Assembly: GCF_014696825.1 (NCBI RefSeq)
Contig: NZ_JACJQU010000001.1
Location: 62,001 to 126,000, forward strand
Length of the DNA stretch: 64,000 bases
Origin: Anabaena sphaerica FACHB-251
Lineage (GTDB): Bacteria; Cyanobacteriota; Cyanobacteriia; Cyanobacteriales; Nostocaceae
Direction: 5' to 3'
Shown: positions 26,272-35,455 of the stretch, one piece after another
How the letters are laid out: each line of letters opens with the position of its first letter
Position numbering within the stretch: the stretch's first letter is position 1
Program-made: the position numbers and the translations under genes
The notes under the pieces: model-generated
What the model was told of the DNA's origin: nothing
What the model saw: the letters and a program-made list of their open reading frames with translations, nothing else
The model's database searches: none

Positions 26272-27735
26272 ATGATCATTAATGCTGAACTCCTACTCCA
26301 ATATCAACGCTGTAAGCGGCGGCCTTTTTTAGATACTCATGGTGACTATAGCCAGCGAGATGTTACCCATGAGTTGCTGGTGAAAGTGCAACAAGACAAA
26401 CTCACTCATCAGCAAAGCGTGTTAAAAAACTTGGCGGCTTATCACCAGCCTGATTATCCCTCCAGGAACTGGGAAGCTGGTGCAGCAGCAACTGTAGAAT
26501 TAATGCAGCAAGGTGTTGAGCTTATTCATCGCGGAGTGTTATTAGCCACTTATGAAGAAAAATATACTTTACTGAGTCGTCCAGATTTACTTGTCAAACA
26601 GCCAGGAACATCCAGCTTTGGTGACTGGTTTTATGTTCCTGTGGATATTCAACTAGGTAAACGTCCCAAACAAGAATATCAAGTTGTCGCTGCTTTTCAC
26701 GCGGAGATTTTGGGGGCGTTACAGGAAGTAATCCTGGAAGAAGCTTGGCTGATATTGCGGAATAAGGATGCAACTTATGTGGTGGACTTAGATAAATGGA
26801 CACCACAAATGCTTGATATTTTGGCGGAGTATATTCAAGTGGTTGAGTCACCAGAAGCACCGGAAGTATTTATTGCCCGGCAAAAGTGCAATCTCTGTCA
26901 CTGGTATCATCATTGTTATGCGATCGCCCAATCTCAGCAACATCTCTCCCTGTTACCAGGTGTCACCCCAATTCGCTACACTCAACTACAAGCACTATCT
27001 ACCACTACTTTAGAAGCAGTCGCTAACATCAGTCCCAGCACGTTAGAAAACTTGATTGGTTTTGATCCTGAAGTCGCATCCAAACTCATATTGCAAGCGC
27101 AATCAACATTAACAAAACGTCCTTTAATTTTACCCTACGCTTTACCTGGAGAAAATCTTACATTTACAGCCCCCATCGAGTTATATTTTGATATTGAAGC
27201 ACAACCAGATTTAAATTTAAATTACCTATTGGGGGTTTTAGTAGTTGATAGACAAGAGAACACAGAACAGTTTTATTCATTGTTAGCAGAAACACCAGCC
27301 GAAGAAGAATTAATTTGGCAGCAATTTTTAGATTTAGTTTGCCAATATCCCCAAGCACCAATTTATCATTTTTGTGCTTACGAAGTTGAGACCGTCAAAA
27401 AACTAGGGAGACTTTACCGTACACCTTACTCCTCAGTCAGTCCGATACTCAATCGCTTTGTAGATATTTATGAACAATTAACACAAAGCGTTGCTTTACC
27501 AATAGAAAGTTATGCCCTCAAAGCGATCGCTCGTTGGTTAGGATTTGAGTGGCGTGATCAAGAAGCTAGTGGTGCCAAGTGTATTTACTGGTATGATCAA
27601 TGGTTAGAAACAGGCGATCACACCTTACTAGAACTGATCCAACGCTACAACGAAGACGACTGTCGCGCCACCCGCAAAGTTAAAGACTGGCTAGTTAACT
27701 TTTTTCAAGCCGAATATGCTAGAAAACTGGCGTAA
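26272..27735 (+). CDS. TM0106-family RecB-like putative nuclease
   Basis: 487 residues. The N-terminal half is a Cas4/RecB-type PD-(D/E)xK nuclease: QYQRCKRRPFLD near 10-21, SRPDLLVK near 102-109, and FYVPVDIQLGK near 119-129. A cluster CNLCHWYHHC near 206-215, with Cys14, makes a C...CxxCx5C pattern like the 4Fe-4S site of Cas4/AddB. A helix-hairpin-helix-like middle (TPIRYTQLQALSTTTLEAV) leads into an RNase H-like exonuclease domain: ELYFDIEAQPDLN near 303-315 (DxE) and RYNEDDCRATRKV near 460-472. No CRISPR locus is present, so a general DNA repair role is likely. Confidence 0.9.
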   Translation: MIINAELLLQYQRCKRRPFLDTHGDYSQRDVTHELLVKVQQDKLTHQQSVLKNLAAYHQPDYPSRNWEAGAAATVELMQQGVELIHRGVLLATYEEKYTLLSRPDLLVKQPGTSSFGDWFYVPVDIQLGKRPKQEYQVVAAFHAEILGALQEVILEEAWLILRNKDATYVVDLDKWTPQMLDILAEYIQVVESPEAPEVFIARQKCNLCHWYHHCYAIAQSQQHLSLLPGVTPIRYTQLQALSTTTLEAVANISPSTLENLIGFDPEVASKLILQAQSTLTKRPLILPYALPGENLTFTAPIELYFDIEAQPDLNLNYLLGVLVVDRQENTEQFYSLLAETPAEEELIWQQFLDLVCQYPQAPIYHFCAYEVETVKKLGRLYRTPYSSVSPILNRFVDIYEQLTQSVALPIESYALKAIARWLGFEWRDQEASGAKCIYWYDQWLETGDHTLLELIQRYNEDDCRATRKVKDWLVNFFQAEYARKLA

Positions 27736-27830
27736 TCCAATTTTAGATTTTAGATTTTGGATTTTGGAAACTACACTCTACTTTCCCACCCAATTTTTTA
27801 TTTTTTATTTTTCATAGGCATTATTTATCC

Positions 27831-29024
27831 ATGCAACTGATCAAAAAACTCAGGAAACCACCGTTAATTATTTTAATTATTTATTTTACCATCACCATCA
27901 TAATTATCAGTCTATTCCTCAGTAATTTAGCTTCTGCAACAACTAAGGTAACTGGTATAGATTTCATTGGTGCAGCCACTTTACCCACAGGATACTCCTT
28001 CCAAAAAACCGAACTGGGAGGATTATCTGGAATTACCTACGATGCCAAAAACGACCTTTATTATGCCATTTCTGACGATAGAGGACAAAAAGCCAACCCT
28101 CGATTTTATACCCTAAAAATTGACCTCAGCACAGGTAAGCTAACTAAAGATGGAGTTACTCCCGTAGCTGTCACCACTTTATTAAACGAAAATAACCAAA
28201 AATTTACCCCCAGAACCACTGATACAGAAGGTATTACTTTAACTAACAAAGCAACTGTATTGATTTCTTCTGAAGGTGATGTTCAAAAATTAATTAATCC
28301 TTTTATTAAAGAATTTTCCCTTGCTTCTGGTCAAGCTATTACCACTTTACCCATACCAAATAAATTTCTACCAGATTCAAAAAATCAGCAGGGTATCCGT
28401 AATAACCTAGCCTTTGAAAGCCTCACCATCACACCCAACAATCAATCATTATTTACAGCGACTGAAAACTCACTAATTCAAGATGGTGCAGCAGCCAAAC
28501 CAGGCTTTGCTAATTCTTGCCGCATCTTGCAGTATAGCCTGGACAACAACCAACCTGAAAAAGAATTTCTTTATCAAACAGAACCAGTCACACCCCTATT
28601 CAATTTTACAGGCAGGTTTGACAGTGGATTAACTGATTTACTCTCCTTGGATAATCAAGGACACTTACTGAGTCTAGAAAGGACTTTTACTGGTTTGGGA
28701 TTTGCTATTTCCTTGTTTCAGGTTTCCCTGGAAAATGCAGATGATATTCACAATCTTGATAGCCTGTCAGCGGTTGACATCAAAAAAATCAAACCCGTAG
28801 AGAAAAAACTACTCTTAGATTTGCAAACTCTGGATGTAGCACTAGACAACATTGAGGGCTTAACCCTTGGTTCTAAACTACCTGATGGACAAACTTCGTT
28901 AATTTTAGTCAGCGACAACAATTTCAACAGACTGCAAAGCACCCAAATCCTAGCCTTTAAACTCAAGCTGGAATCACCCTTAACCAGGCTATTGCGGTTG
29001 CTGCCAGTTCCCATTCCTCAATAA
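27831..29024 (+). CDS. Esterase-like activity of phytase family protein, exported
   Basis: 397 residues. A basic N-terminus and a hydrophobic segment (IILIIYFTITIIIISLFLSN, about 14-33) form a signal peptide or anchor. The rest is a beta-propeller of the phytase-like esterase family: LGGLSGITYDAKNDLYYAIS near 62-81, DTEGITL near 136, NLAFESLTITPNN near 192 and NIEGLTLG near 343. These EG/ES-containing repeats coordinate metal in the family. Probably periplasmic phosphate-ester hydrolase; the substrate is unknown. Confidence 0.88.
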   Translation: MQLIKKLRKPPLIILIIYFTITIIIISLFLSNLASATTKVTGIDFIGAATLPTGYSFQKTELGGLSGITYDAKNDLYYAISDDRGQKANPRFYTLKIDLSTGKLTKDGVTPVAVTTLLNENNQKFTPRTTDTEGITLTNKATVLISSEGDVQKLINPFIKEFSLASGQAITTLPIPNKFLPDSKNQQGIRNNLAFESLTITPNNQSLFTATENSLIQDGAAAKPGFANSCRILQYSLDNNQPEKEFLYQTEPVTPLFNFTGRFDSGLTDLLSLDNQGHLLSLERTFTGLGFAISLFQVSLENADDIHNLDSLSAVDIKKIKPVEKKLLLDLQTLDVALDNIEGLTLGSKLPDGQTSLILVSDNNFNRLQSTQILAFKLKLESPLTRLLRLLPVPIPQ

Positions 29025-29406
29025 CTGATTTCCAGTATAATTACTCTCTACTGAGGTTTTAAGTTAGTACAATTTAAGTATTTATACGGTTACAAAATGA
29101 TTACTAAAATATGTTACATAAGATGAGGTAGCTTTTACCAAGTCAATCAAAGTGATTTGATATCAATTAACAGGATCGATGAGCTATAGCCATCCTCAAT
29201 CATTGGTGTCCAAATTAAATGCTATTGTCTGCCTCCACAAGTAGAAATTTAGCACTGCTAAATCTTTACAAAACAAACATATTCATCATCGCATAGCGTG
29301 ATTGAGATTTATGTATACGTAGAAGAACATAGTTGTAATAATTTTGCTAAAATATCCTGTAGTAAATATCTATATTTATTTTGTAGTCTAGCATAACAAA
29401 CAGGAT
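29025..29406. other. Upstream region of the tandem kinases
   Basis: No gene seen in 382 bp of AT-rich DNA. It must hold the promoter of the first kinase gene; I cannot place a convincing -10 box among many candidates. An aacaggat site precedes the ATG at 29407. Confidence 0.4.
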
Positions 29407-30993
29407 ATGAATGAATCCAAAACATCATCAGACATTTATATTGGGCAATTATTAAATAACCGTTATTTAATTAGAAATTTACTTGGTGCAGGAGGCATGG
29501 GTAGAGTTTACCTAGCAGAAGATGTCACCAAGGAATGTATGTTAGTTGCTGTGAAAATGCTCTCTTTAAGTATAGGAAATAAACATTTAGCAGAACGCTT
29601 TGGTAGAGAAATTTTTATTGGCGCTCAATTAGGGAAAAAAAGTCCACATATTACCCGTGTGTTCACTTATGGCATCACCAATGAAAGAGTGCCGTTTTAT
29701 GTTATGGAATATCTGCGGGGGAACACGATAAAACAAATTCTGAAAGTTGAAAGTTTAACCATATTAAGATTTTTAGTAATGTGCCAGCAAATTTGTTTAG
29801 GTTTACATTGCGCTCATCAAGGAGTAACCCTAAATGGCAAAGTTTATCCTATTATCCATAGAGATATTAAACCAGAAAATATATTCATTAATAATAATGG
29901 TAAAAAAACAGAAATAGTCAAAATTCTTGATTTTGGGATTGCCAAATTTTTGACCGAGAGTAGTGGAATGACAATGACTGAATCTTTTATAGGCAGTTTA
30001 CCTTACTCCTCTCCAGAACATATGCAAGGGCAGAAAATTTTAGATGTGCGCTCTGATATTTATAGTTTAGGCGTGTTGATGTTTGAAATGCTCACAAGAA
30101 AACATCCATTTCATACAACAAGCCACTCTTTTAGCACTTGGTGTAAACTTCATTGTATTCAAGCTCCACCTACATTTGAAGAAGTCAATCCCCATGTCAG
30201 TATTCCCCAGGAATTACAACAATTAGTAATGCGTTGTTTAGCAAAGGATGTGAATGACAGACCCCAGAGCGTCAAGGAAATATTAGATGATTTAGTTAAA
30301 ATTAAAGCACAGATTGAACAATATCCTAGCCATGATGGTGAAAAACTACAGCCGGAGCATAATGTCAAAATAGTACCTTTAACATCAATTTCAGAACAAG
30401 AGTGTTGGCAAAAACAGTGGCCTAAAAATAAACCAGTGGGATTAATTTGTTTTCCCCATCTCTTGCATACACCCAAAGGGAATATATTAACTTTGTGGGC
30501 TATGTTACCTCAAGCAGAAATTCGGAAATTAAAAGAAAAAATACATACTACTGAATTTATTAGTAAAATAGAAGATTACCCAATGATATTGTGGGTGACA
30601 ATGTTATATGATGAGCAGTCTGATCTGATTAGATGGTTATCTTATTACTTGGATATTAAAGATAATAAAGAAGAAAAAATCTTGCGGAATTTAGCAGGAA
30701 TTGGCTACTATCATCTGTTATTGTTCGCCCGTGAAGATCCTCATAAATGTAGTCATGTCATGACCTTTATGCTAACAGCCAAACAGCGTCAATATCTATC
30801 TGATGCCATCAATTTAAGTCAAAATAAAAATTTCGATAAACTTACTTCTTCCCATCAAGCAAAAATTCTTCTCAAAATAGAATATGAAAAATTAAAATCA
30901 CAAATTAGCAAAAAGCTCAATACCAAATCCAAAAAACCAGGAGGTTTTTTCAAATCTTGGCTAGTGAGATTATTTGATTTATTTAAATCTTAA
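29407..30993 (+). CDS. Serine/threonine protein kinase with undescribed C-terminal domain (first of a pair)
   Basis: 528 residues. Kinase domain about 18-300: glycine loop LLGAGGMGRVYLAE, VAVKML lysine, IIHRDIKPENIFI, ILDFGIAKF, SPEH (APE position), and DIYSLGVLMFEML. All catalytic residues are present. After a short linker comes a region (about 335-470) found also in the next gene: WPKNKPVGLICFPHL, LWAMLPQAEI, MILWVTMLY, a Leu-rich strand YYHLLLFA, and a final helix ILLKIEYEKLKSQI. I do not recognise this domain. No membrane helix. A 71-bp gap containing the start of a MITE separates it from its paralogue. Confidence 0.93.
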   Translation: MNESKTSSDIYIGQLLNNRYLIRNLLGAGGMGRVYLAEDVTKECMLVAVKMLSLSIGNKHLAERFGREIFIGAQLGKKSPHITRVFTYGITNERVPFYVMEYLRGNTIKQILKVESLTILRFLVMCQQICLGLHCAHQGVTLNGKVYPIIHRDIKPENIFINNNGKKTEIVKILDFGIAKFLTESSGMTMTESFIGSLPYSSPEHMQGQKILDVRSDIYSLGVLMFEMLTRKHPFHTTSHSFSTWCKLHCIQAPPTFEEVNPHVSIPQELQQLVMRCLAKDVNDRPQSVKEILDDLVKIKAQIEQYPSHDGEKLQPEHNVKIVPLTSISEQECWQKQWPKNKPVGLICFPHLLHTPKGNILTLWAMLPQAEIRKLKEKIHTTEFISKIEDYPMILWVTMLYDEQSDLIRWLSYYLDIKDNKEEKILRNLAGIGYYHLLLFAREDPHKCSHVMTFMLTAKQRQYLSDAINLSQNKNFDKLTSSHQAKILLKIEYEKLKSQISKKLNTKSKKPGGFFKSWLVRLFDLFKS

Positions 30994-30997
30994 TCAT

Positions 30998-31146
30998 AAG
31001 TAAGTGGGCGTTAAAAATTGTCGTTATGACAAGGGAACAGGGAACGGGGAACGGGGAAGAGGGTTTTGGTGAATTTACTTTTTGTTACATACTACTCTTC
31101 GAGAAGCCGCTACGCGTCTACGGTTTTTTCCCACCGACTTACTTAC
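30998..31146. repeat. MITE-like element, copy 2
   Basis: Begins aagtaagtgggcgttaaaaa and ends cccaccgacttacttac, so the ends are inverted repeats (TAAGTAAGT plus GGG). The body contains attgtcgttatgacaagg, gagggttttggtgaattt and actcttcgagaagccgctac, matching copy 1 in the opposite orientation. A GGGAACA/GGGAACG heptamer tract has grown inside it. It separates the two kinase genes and supplies a spurious 5' extension to the second. Confidence 0.8.
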
Positions 31147-31206
31147 TCTAGCAATCAACATCAATTACTTCCAATAAATTCAGGTTCAGATTTAGAGGTT
31201 ATTAAA

Positions 31207-32718
31207 GTGAACACAGGCCCATTTGCGTCTCCAGAAAATCAGGAGTTGCTTGCCAACCGTTATCAACTTCAAAAGTTAATCGGTAAAGGTGGCATGGGTG
31301 AAGTTTTTTTAGCATCTGATGTTTTGCTAGGAGGTACACCAGTTGCCATAAAATTTTTATCCCAGACATTCACCAACCCCAAAATTCAAGCTAACTTTAA
31401 TCGTGAAGCCCTTCTGAGTGCAGCATTGAGCCAAAAGAGTATACATATTGTCAGGGCTTATGATTACGGTGTTAGTAAAAGTGGTAAGGCATTTTACGTA
31501 ATGGAATATCTATCTGGCCAGATTTTAAAAGATTTAATTCCTGTACCTCTACCCATATTTCTCAATCTTTCACGCCAAATTTGTTTAGGCTTGCAGTGCG
31601 CCCATGAAGGCATTAGTATGGATGGTCAAATTTATCCATTAGTTCATAGAGATATTAAACCAGCTAACATAATCGTAATTCCTGATCCCATTTTGGGGCA
31701 GTTAGTAAAAATTTTAGATTTTGGGATTGCGAAATTTTTAAACTCGGCAACACCAAACAAAACTAAAGGATTTCATGGAACTTTACCCTATTGTTCCCCA
31801 GAACAATTAGATGGAGGAGAATTAGACAGCCGCTCTGATATTTATAGCTTGGGTGTGATGATGTTTGAAATGTTGACAGGTAAAAAACCTTGGCAACCAG
31901 AAACTAACTATTTTGGCGCTTGGTATAAGGTACATCAATTTGAAAAACCAAGAGAGATGGCTCTGGTAAACCCCTATATTGAAGTACCTCAGCAGTTAAA
32001 TGATTTAATTATGGCTTGTCTGGAGAAAAAACCAGAGAATAGACCCCAAAATATGAGAAAAATTCTGCAAGTCTTGGCAAATATAGAAAAGTCTAGCCAA
32101 CAAACGACTTTCACAAGTTTAGATAAAAAAACTACTTCTGATGATGCCTTGATTTCTGAATATTCAGAAAAGATTACCAATAGCTACGGGCAAATTGTCT
32201 GGCCTGAAGATAAGCCTATTCAGGAAATTGTTTTTCCTCAGCTGATAGATACTGGAAAAACTTCTGTGCCTGCTCTGTGGTTAATGTTACCACAGAAAGA
32301 AATTAAAAATCGCGCCGATACAAAACGCTATAACCAGTTTATCTTTATTACCTCTCCCCATCCGATGCTGCTGTGGATAACGGTACTTTACAATAGGCAA
32401 GTCGAACCCAAGTGGTTGCCCTGCTACCTAGATATGCAAAATCCCCACAATCTCCAGTTAGTATCGTCCTTGGCGGAAAATAAGTCCTACCCTTTGATTC
32501 TCTTCACTCTAGAACCCCCTCATAACTGTGCCAATATCCTCAGCAGCAGCATTGCTCCAGCACAGAGACAAAAGTTGAAAAATTGGGTTAAACAAAGTCA
32601 GCAACTACCATCCTCCTCTCAGTCCCACGTCAGCAAAAAGTTGTTAAAGCAGCAGTACAAGCAGATACAAGCTCAAATATTGGAACATCTGGAATCTCAA
32701 ATCCAGGCTGTAGTTTAG
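31207..32718 (+). CDS. Serine/threonine protein kinase with undescribed C-terminal domain (second of a pair)
   Basis: 503 residues from the GTG at 31207 (VNTGPFASPENQELL). The longer open frame to 31066 begins inside the MITE copy, so I reject it. agagg lies upstream of the GTG. Kinase domain about 21-300: LIGKGGMGEVFLAS, VAIKFL, LVHRDIKPANIIV, ILDFGIAKF, SPEQ, DIYSLGVMMFEML; fully catalytic. The C-terminal region parallels the first kinase: WPEDKPIQEIVFPQL, LWLMLPQKEI, MLLWITVLY, SYPLILFTL, and the terminal helix KLLKQQYKQIQAQI. The two genes are an ancient tandem duplication. Confidence 0.92.
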   Translation: MNTGPFASPENQELLANRYQLQKLIGKGGMGEVFLASDVLLGGTPVAIKFLSQTFTNPKIQANFNREALLSAALSQKSIHIVRAYDYGVSKSGKAFYVMEYLSGQILKDLIPVPLPIFLNLSRQICLGLQCAHEGISMDGQIYPLVHRDIKPANIIVIPDPILGQLVKILDFGIAKFLNSATPNKTKGFHGTLPYCSPEQLDGGELDSRSDIYSLGVMMFEMLTGKKPWQPETNYFGAWYKVHQFEKPREMALVNPYIEVPQQLNDLIMACLEKKPENRPQNMRKILQVLANIEKSSQQTTFTSLDKKTTSDDALISEYSEKITNSYGQIVWPEDKPIQEIVFPQLIDTGKTSVPALWLMLPQKEIKNRADTKRYNQFIFITSPHPMLLWITVLYNRQVEPKWLPCYLDMQNPHNLQLVSSLAENKSYPLILFTLEPPHNCANILSSSIAPAQRQKLKNWVKQSQQLPSSSQSHVSKKLLKQQYKQIQAQILEHLESQIQAVV

Positions 32719-32893
32719 GTGATTGGTGATTGGTGACTGGGAAAAGGTAAAAGATTATTCGCCCCTGGTTACCCTGCTTCTTGCTCCCTGTTCCCTGTTA
32801 AGAGTTCCTTGTGAAAAAAACTCAAAATTTTTTCTTCCAACTACTTGACAAGTAAAAAATCATAGGCAATAATAATAAAGTTGAAAACAACAA

Positions 32894-32967
32894 GGGACTG
32901 TAGTTCAATTGGTTAGAGCACCGCCCTGTCACGGCGGAAGTTGCGGGTTCGAGCCCCGTCAGTCCCG
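32894..32967 (+). tRNA. tRNA-Asp (GTC)
   Basis: 74-nt cloverleaf: acceptor gggactg/cagtccc with discriminator G, D arm with ttcaattggttagagc, anticodon stem ccgcc/ggcgg around ctGTCac, and T arm gcggg-ttcgagc-cccgt (T stem gcggg/cccgt with one G-T pair). The 3' CCA is not encoded. Located between kinase 2 and gltX. Confidence 0.98.
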
Positions 32968-33111
32968 TTATAAAGATACTAAAAGCTGAGTAATGGGAAA
33001 AGCACCCGTTTATGCTGGTTTTATCAGCCTGGGAAAATAGCCCACAGAGATGGTTTATAGCCAGTCAGCACTTGTTATAGTGATCTTGCTTTGTGAGAGA
33101 GAGAAATAACT

Positions 33112-34557
33112 GTGTCTGTAAGAGTTCGTATTGCTCCTAGTCCTACTGGGAATTTACATATTGGTACAGCGAGAACTGCTGTATTCAATTATTTATTTGC
33201 CCGTCACCATGATGGGAAGTTTATTCTACGCATTGAAGATACAGATTTAGAGCGATCGCGCCCTGAATACACCGATAATATTCTGAGTGGACTACGCTGG
33301 TTAGGATTGAACTGGGATGAAGGGCCATTTTTCCAATCTCAACGTTTGCACCTCTACAGGGAAGCAGTACAAAAATTGTTAGATCAAGGATTAGCTTATC
33401 GCTGCTACACCACATCGGAAGAATTAGACGCGCTACGGGAAGGACAAAAAGCCAGAAACGAAGCACCCCGGTACGATAACCGTCACCGTCACCTGACCCC
33501 AGAACAATGCGCCGCTTTTGAAGCTGAAGGACGCTCCTCTGTGATTCGCTTCAAAATTGACGATGGACGAGAAATTGTTTGGAATGACTTGGTGCGGGGT
33601 CAAATGTCATGGCGTGGTAGTGACCTTGGTGGTGATATGGTAATTGCCCGCGCTTCAGAAGAAGGTATTGGTCAACCACTGTATAACTTTGTCGTCGTTG
33701 TGGATGACATTGATATGCAAATTACTCATGTCATTCGTGGAGAAGACCATATCGCCAACACAGCTAAACAAATTCTTTTGTATGAAGCTTTGGGTGCAAA
33801 AGCTCCCGAATTTGCCCATACACCCCTGATTTTGAATCAAGAAGGGCGCAAACTTTCTAAACGGGATGGAGTAACTTCTATTTCTGACTTTCAGAAAATG
33901 GGTTTTACTGCGGAAGGTTTAGTCAATTATATGACCTTGTTAGGTTGGTCTGCCCCAGATTCTACGCAGGAAATATTTACCTTAGACTCAGCAGCAAAGG
34001 AGTTTACCTTTGAGCGGGTAAATAAAGCTGGTGCTAAATTTGACTGGGATAAACTGGATTGGATTAATAGCCAATATATCCATAATATGCCTGTTGTTCA
34101 GCTGACAGATTTACTCATACCTTTTTGGGAGGAAGCGGGGTATCAATTTACTGATGCTAGAGAGCGTCCTTGGTTAGAACAGTTGGTGAGTTTAATTGCT
34201 GCTAGTCTGACTCGGTTGGTGGATGCTGTCCCCATGAGCAAAATGTTTTTTACTGAAGCGGTAGAGTTCAGTGAAGAAGGTTCAACTCAACTTCAGCAAG
34301 AAGGTGTGAAAGCGACGCTGCAAGCTATTCTTACAGCTTTAGAAAATCAGCCGGAACTTTCAGCAGATACCGCTCAAAACATCATTAAACAAGTGGTGAA
34401 AGAGCAAGGTGTGAAGAAAGGGTTAGTCATGCGATCGCTCAGAGCGGCTTTAACTGGGGATGTGCATGGGCCTGACCTAATCCAATCATGGTTGTTATTA
34501 AATCAAATTGGTTTAGATAAATCTCGGTTAAATCAAGCAATTTCAGCCGCTAATTAG
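33112..34557 (+). CDS. gltX: Glutamyl-tRNA synthetase
   Basis: 481 residues, class I synthetase, typical bacterial length. GTG start ([20 protein letters not shown]). The HIGH motif is HIGT at 16-19; KMSKS is KLSKRDG near 245. In most cyanobacteria GltX is non-discriminating and also charges tRNA-Gln, with GatCAB correcting the product; nothing here contradicts that. The C-terminal anticodon-binding domain is complete ([20 protein letters not shown]). Just downstream of tRNA-Asp, followed by a strong hairpin. Confidence 0.97.
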   Translation: MSVRVRIAPSPTGNLHIGTARTAVFNYLFARHHDGKFILRIEDTDLERSRPEYTDNILSGLRWLGLNWDEGPFFQSQRLHLYREAVQKLLDQGLAYRCYTTSEELDALREGQKARNEAPRYDNRHRHLTPEQCAAFEAEGRSSVIRFKIDDGREIVWNDLVRGQMSWRGSDLGGDMVIARASEEGIGQPLYNFVVVVDDIDMQITHVIRGEDHIANTAKQILLYEALGAKAPEFAHTPLILNQEGRKLSKRDGVTSISDFQKMGFTAEGLVNYMTLLGWSAPDSTQEIFTLDSAAKEFTFERVNKAGAKFDWDKLDWINSQYIHNMPVVQLTDLLIPFWEEAGYQFTDARERPWLEQLVSLIAASLTRLVDAVPMSKMFFTEAVEFSEEGSTQLQQEGVKATLQAILTALENQPELSADTAQNIIKQVVKEQGVKKGLVMRSLRAALTGDVHGPDLIQSWLLLNQIGLDKSRLNQAISAAN

Positions 34558-34592
34558 CTGATACGGTGACAGGTGATAGGGAACTATGACCG

Positions 34593-34625
34593 AGATCCCC
34601 GACTTCTTAAAGAAGTCGGGGATCT
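34593..34625. terminator. Strong hairpin after gltX (GATCCCCGACTTCTT repeat family)
   Basis: A 16-bp perfect stem: agatccccgacttctt (34593..34608) and aagaagtcggggatct (34610..34625) with a one-base spacer. It may end gltX transcription, but no T-run follows. The same arms occur at 46581..46646 and, degraded, at 58168..58190, so it is also a dispersed repeat. Confidence 0.55.
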
Positions 34626-34699
34626 ATCCGAGCGAAAATTGGGAACTTGAAGTGTAAGAATCATGTCTTTAAAAATACTTAGAAAAAAATATAATTACA

Positions 34700-35194
34700 A
34701 TGCCCAAAAAATCTTTCAATACAGCAATAAAATTATCTTTGATGATAGTGACGATGGGCATCACAACTTTAATTCATCCCATTGTCGATGCTCAAGAAAC
34801 GCCACCTATTTTTGGTGATATTACCATTGGTCGCCAATTTTCGCCTGATCCGCTGACAGTGCGGGGAATGAGTGGTGGTTCAATTCCTGGCAAACAAGTG
34901 AACGGAGGAAGTGAAACCCCTACGGGTCCATGTAATGGATTTGTAGATGAAGCGCCAGACCATACCCTAAAATTAACAAGTAAATTTGACTACCTAAAAT
35001 TACAAGTGGAAAGTCCAGCAGACACCACCATCATGATTAAAGGACCCGGTGGTACTTGGTGCAATGATGATTTTGATGGTAAAAATCCTGGCATTGTGGG
35101 TGAATGGTTGCAGGGAATTTACCAAATTTGGGTTGGTTCCTACGAGAAAGGTAAATATCTTCCCTACACTTTAAAAATTACAGAAGTTAAGTAG
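34700..35194 (+). CDS. Exported protein of unknown function
   Basis: 164 residues with a Sec signal peptide (KLSLMIVTMGITTLIHPIVD, cleavage probably near AQE at about 31). The mature part is beta-rich: FGDITIGRQFSPDPLTVRGM, a Cys in PTGPCNGFVD paired perhaps with the Cys in GGTWCNDDFDGKNPG, and WLQGIYQIWVGSYEKG near 137-152. This resembles pre-peptidase C-terminal (PPC)-like folds, in which a protein is described as an effect of fluid shear or surface display, but the match is only by general shape. Conserved, as I recall, in filamentous cyanobacteria. Confidence 0.75.
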   Translation: MPKKSFNTAIKLSLMIVTMGITTLIHPIVDAQETPPIFGDITIGRQFSPDPLTVRGMSGGSIPGKQVNGGSETPTGPCNGFVDEAPDHTLKLTSKFDYLKLQVESPADTTIMIKGPGGTWCNDDFDGKNPGIVGEWLQGIYQIWVGSYEKGKYLPYTLKITEVK

Positions 35195-35455
35195 GTCAAG
35201 GGTTTGGGGGTTTTAATGACGTGGATAAAGATAACCAAAGGAACTTGCTGTGTTCTGACGACCTTGCATTTGTATTAAAATGAGAATTAAGTTAACTTTA
35301 ATTAAGATTCTTGATAGACTCACTGGATCTGCCGTAAAGCCTTAATGGTTTTTTTGGGCATTCATGAACAGTCATCAAATATCCAATTAAACAAAATGGA
35401 TTTATAAACATCCGTTACACAGCAGTCCTATTGGCATCTAGAGGCAAATTAGAAG

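Noticed and set aside
26272-27735. cas4 of a CRISPR-Cas system
   Set aside because: No cas1/cas2 and no array in the window; the C-terminal RNase H-like domain marks the TM0106-type family.
31066-31206. N-terminal extension of the second kinase
   Set aside because: It translates the MITE copy 2 (30998..31146) and has no kinase-family similarity; the GTG at 31207 fits better.
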